Assembly (NCBI GenBank): GCA_964429915.1
Contig: CAYSDZ010000002.1
Coordinates: forward strand, 1 to 64,000
From: Alteromonas_F sp964429915
GTDB taxonomy: Bacteria > Pseudomonadota > Gammaproteobacteria > Enterobacterales > Alteromonadaceae
Direction of reading: 5' to 3'
DNA: 64,000 nucleotides
Below are positions 61,608 to 64,000 of this stretch, in pieces. Below the pieces are notes generated by a model that ran no database searches, had not been told where the DNA came from, and saw only the letters and a program-made list of their open reading frames with translations. The translations under genes and the position numbers were made by a program. Within the stretch, counting starts at the first letter, position 1. Each line of letters opens with the position of its first letter.

Positions 61608-63071
61608 ATGGCTGAACAACGAATAAAATGTTTTAAAGCGTATGATATTCGTGGCGAGCTGGTTTCTCAGTTAAACGAAGACATTGCTTATCGAATTGGT
61701 TATAGCTATGCCAAAGAGCTCCAAGTGAACTCGGTGGTAGTGGGTGGCGATATTAGATTAACGTCAAAGTCGCTAAAACTGGCCTTGTCCGCTGGACTGA
61801 TTGATGGCGGCGCAAAGGTTATTGATTTGGGAATGGTGGGAACAGAACTCATCTATTTTGCCACCAAGCATTTAGACACCGATGGCGGTATCGTTGTTAC
61901 TGCTAGCCATAATCCGATTAATTACAACGGCATGAAGCTAGTCAAAAAAGGCTCTGTGCCAATCAGTGGTGACACTGGACTAGACGCCATAAAGTTAGGC
62001 GCTGAGCAATTAGACGTGAGTGAGGTTGATGCACGACTCAGCGACTACTCGCTAGAGGGTAGAGTGAGCGATGATGCCTTTATAAAAGGGAAAGCAAGCG
62101 TATCTACTGAAGCGTTACTGAAAACAGGCAAGTTTTCTGAACAAGACATAATGTGCGATTACGTTAACCATGTTTTGAGCTACATTGATGTTTCTCAACT
62201 TAAACCACTAAAGATAGTGGTGAATGCGGGTAATGGAGCGGCAGGGCCGGCACTTGACGCCATTGAAAGCGCGTTTACCGCGGCACAGGTTCCTATCACG
62301 TTTATTAAAGTACACCATCAACCCGACGGGACGTTCCCGAATGGTATCCCCAATCCTTTATTACCAGAAAATCGTTCTGATACAGCTGATGCCGTCAAAG
62401 CCTCTGGTGCTGATTTTGGCATTGCTTGGGATGGTGATTACGATAGATGCTTTTTGTTTGACGCATCGGGTAACTTTATTGAGGGCTACTATATTGTAGG
62501 GCTTCTTGCGGAAGCATTTTTAACAAAAGACGCAAATAATAGAATTATTTATGATCCGCGAGTGTACTGGAATACGGAAGATATCATTTCTGAATGTAAA
62601 GGCACGCCAATCAAAAGCAAAACGGGGCATGCTTTTATCAAGGAAAGAATGCGAAAAGAAGATGCCATTTATGGTGGTGAAATGAGTGCTCACCATTATT
62701 TTAGAGATTTTGCTTATTGTGATTCAGGTATGATCCCTTGGTTATTAGTCGCAGAACTGTTGTCTCAATCCTCGCTGACACTGGCTGAAATGGTTGAGTC
62801 TCGTATCCAAAAATTTCCTTCTTCAGGTGAAATTAATAGCAAGTTAAAGGATGCTGATGCCGCTTTAGCGCGTGTGTTGAACGCCTATGAAAAAGAGGCC
62901 GAAGAACGCGATGACACGGATGGAATTGGTCTCTCGTTCGGAGATTGGCGTTTTAATCTTAGAAAATCAAACACTGAACCTGTGATTCGACTGAATGTGG
63001 AAAGCAAAGTAAACATCAGGTTAATGGAGCAAAAAACTGCTGAGTTGTTGGCATTGATACGCGATGAATAA
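61608..63071 (+). CDS. manB: phosphomannomutase
   Basis: 487 residues. Interconverts mannose-6-phosphate and mannose-1-phosphate. The active-site phosphoserine loop is VVTASHNPINYNGMK, the metal loop GIAWDGDYDRCF, the sugar loop GEMSAHHYF, and the phosphate-binding loop RKSNTEPVIRLN. It is the CpsG-type enzyme. It pairs with manC in the same operon. No glycosyltransferase genes follow in this window, so the product pool feeds polysaccharides encoded elsewhere. Confidence 0.95.
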   Translation: MAEQRIKCFKAYDIRGELVSQLNEDIAYRIGYSYAKELQVNSVVVGGDIRLTSKSLKLALSAGLIDGGAKVIDLGMVGTELIYFATKHLDTDGGIVVTASHNPINYNGMKLVKKGSVPISGDTGLDAIKLGAEQLDVSEVDARLSDYSLEGRVSDDAFIKGKASVSTEALLKTGKFSEQDIMCDYVNHVLSYIDVSQLKPLKIVVNAGNGAAGPALDAIESAFTAAQVPITFIKVHHQPDGTFPNGIPNPLLPENRSDTADAVKASGADFGIAWDGDYDRCFLFDASGNFIEGYYIVGLLAEAFLTKDANNRIIYDPRVYWNTEDIISECKGTPIKSKTGHAFIKERMRKEDAIYGGEMSAHHYFRDFAYCDSGMIPWLLVAELLSQSSLTLAEMVESRIQKFPSSGEINSKLKDADAALARVLNAYEKEAEERDDTDGIGLSFGDWRFNLRKSNTEPVIRLNVESKVNIRLMEQKTAELLALIRDE

Positions 63072-63075
63072 AAGA

Positions 63076-63504
63076 CTAACCCTGTGCGGTGATCATCCAT
63101 GCGTGAGACAATACAACGCCTGTCGTGAGCATCATTCTGAGTTTGGTGTACCAAATAACGGTGTCTTTGGGCAGCGTTAATACTTGTTTATCGTAAATCA
63201 TTAGCAGTAAAAAGCCTAAAGACAAAACGCCTAACGACAAAACAGACGGAATAACAAACAATGCAAGCCAAGCAAGGATGCTGGGAAGCATAGCAACAAA
63301 AATTTGATGTCCTTTTCGTTTTGAGCAAATTGCATCGTACCAGTGTGGTCCTCCTAAAAAGGAAAGGATCACTGCGCTGTAAGCACGAAAACCTTCTAAT
63401 GCGGTGTACCAATCAATAATCTCAGTGGTTGCAAGCAAAGGTAAACCTAGAAAAGGGACAAGTCCTGCACTTCCCAAATACCATGCTGTGTTTTTATTTA
63501 CCAT
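63076..63504 (-). CDS. DUF3429 membrane protein
   Basis: 142 residues with four to five hydrophobic helices. The segment AYSAVILSFLGGPHWYDAICS is the DUF3429 signature (AxILSFLGGxxW). Function unknown. It converges on manB with a four-base gap and lies downstream of gltA behind a strong terminator, so it has its own promoter or depends on read-through. Confidence 0.85.
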   Translation of the reverse strand: MVNKNTAWYLGSAGLVPFLGLPLLATTEIIDWYTALEGFRAYSAVILSFLGGPHWYDAICSKRKGHQIFVAMLPSILAWLALFVIPSVLSLGVLSLGFLLLMIYDKQVLTLPKDTVIWYTKLRMMLTTGVVLSHAWMITAQG

Positions 63505-63531
63505 GTTGTATATCCGAACCGATTCTAGATA

Positions 63532-63561
63532 AAAAAATAGCGCCTGTAGGCGCTATTTTTT
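63532..63561. terminator. strong bidirectional rho-independent terminator
   Basis: AAAAAATAGCGCC (63532-63544) pairs perfectly with GGCGCTATTTTTT (63549-63561) around TGTA. It ends the minus-strand gltA transcript, 12 bases after its stop. Confidence 0.92.
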
Positions 63562-63573
63562 AGATGTTTATAG

Positions 63574-64000
63574 CTACTTTTTGATAGGCGAATATTTACG
63601 CTTATCGTGACCCGTGTAAAGTTGGCGTGGTCTACCAATTTTTTGGCCTGGTTGGCTTAACATTTCATGCCAATGCGAAATCCAGCCAACGGTACGCGAA
63701 AGTGCAAAAATACACGTAAACATGTTGGTAGGAATGCCAATAGCTTTAAGGATGATACCCGAATAGAAATCGACATTAGGGAACAGTTTTTTCTCTGCAA
63801 AATAAGCGTCTTCAAGTGCAATGCGTTCAAGTTCCATTGCCACGTCAAGGAGCGGATCATTTATTTTAAGCTCTTGAAGCACTTCGTGACAGCTCTCGCG
63901 CATTACGGTTGCTCGTGGGTCGTGGTTTTTATAAACACGGTGACCAAAACCCATCAAACGGAACGGGTCGCTTTTGTCTTTCGCTTTAGCGATAAACTCA
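63574..64000 (-). CDS. gltA: citrate synthase, type II (3' part)
   Basis: The C-terminal 140 or so residues of a type II citrate synthase; the gene continues beyond the right edge of the window. RLMGFGHRVYKNHDPRA contains the catalytic His region, VDFYSGIILKAIGIP and WISHWHEML the later active-site parts, and GRPRQLYTG the conserved end. Condenses acetyl-CoA with oxaloacetate at the entry of the TCA cycle. No disruption is visible in the part present. Confidence 0.95.
   Translation of the reverse strand, partial: EFIAKAKDKSDPFRLMGFGHRVYKNHDPRATVMRESCHEVLQELKINDPLLDVAMELERIALEDAYFAEKKLFPNVDFYSGIILKAIGIPTNMFTCIFALSRTVGWISHWHEMLSQPGQKIGRPRQLYTGHDKRKYSPIKK

Noticed and set aside
1..64000. CRISPR arrays, tRNA/rRNA genes, integrase or prophage genes
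   Set aside because: Looked for by eye on both strands; no regularly spaced repeats, tRNA-like cloverleafs or phage gene sets were seen.

Overview
The window reads as a chromosomal segment of a marine gammaproteobacterium of the order Alteromonadales, probably an Alteromonadaceae-type genus (Glaciecola/Paraglaciecola/Alteromonas-like). This is inferred from gene content and order: smc-zipA-ligase, msbA-lpxK-ycaR-kdsB, nlpI, rimO, comEC, proBA, a type II citrate synthase, an algal-polysaccharide lyase with a GH105 hydrolase, and a tricorn-like protease. No rRNA, tRNA, CRISPR array or prophage was seen. Base composition is moderately AT-rich.

Layout. 1-3.6 kb: a palindromic repeat, a DUF1244 protein, nlpI, and a Sel1/M64-like metalloprotease whose 3' end overlaps the opposing cysZ. 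3.7-10.4 kb: smc, zipA and an unusually divergent NAD-type DNA ligase. 10.5-17.1 kb (minus strand): a two-gene ulvan-type utilisation operon (PL24/PL25-like lyase plus GH105), a cytochrome c lipoprotein and a tricorn-like peptidase. 17.9-24.3 kb: an accessory locus that is the most interesting part of the window. It holds two short double-glycine leader peptides and a two-helix immunity-like peptide on the plus strand. Divergently on the minus strand lies a tightly coupled operon of membrane fusion protein, ABC ATPase, FtsX/MacB-type permease and two thioredoxin-fold proteins. That operon is headed by a small Cys-containing secreted protein knocked out of frame by a 10-bp tandem duplication. 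24.5-28.2 kb: rimK, an AstE/AspA-like hydrolase, a retropepsin-like protein and an MscS channel.

28.2-39.3 kb is a stress and signalling region. It starts with a MITE-like nested palindrome with a 10-bp target-site duplication, followed by a two-helix membrane protein and a BON protein. Next comes a five-gene overlapping phosphorelay operon (NtrC-type regulator, free-standing DHp-like mini-protein, histidine kinase, single-domain receiver, hybrid kinase). A second MscS, an HVA1/DUF2945 protein, a phosphatase/lipid-kinase fusion and a hemerythrin complete it. 39.5-47.9 kb carries pldA, gdhA, a GNAT-nitrilase fusion, an MFS transporter, proBA and a MarR regulator. 48-56.2 kb carries DUF2062, comEC, msbA-lpxK-ycaR-kdsB and rimO. 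56.3-58.2 kb is a second small accessory locus: a Gly-rich/acidic secreted protein and an unknown anchored protein behind a perfect palindrome. 58.3-64 kb carries DUF2919, an uncharacterised protein, tcdA, manC-manB, DUF3429 and the 3' part of gltA.

Themes. Two accessory loci (23.3 and 56.5 kb) both have a signal-peptide-encoding reading frame broken within its first codons, which suggests contingency (on/off) switching or recent decay. Two palindromic elements (25-138 and 28293-28486) share the same internal core in opposite orientation inside unrelated stems. All calls rest on reading the sequence; no database search was possible.
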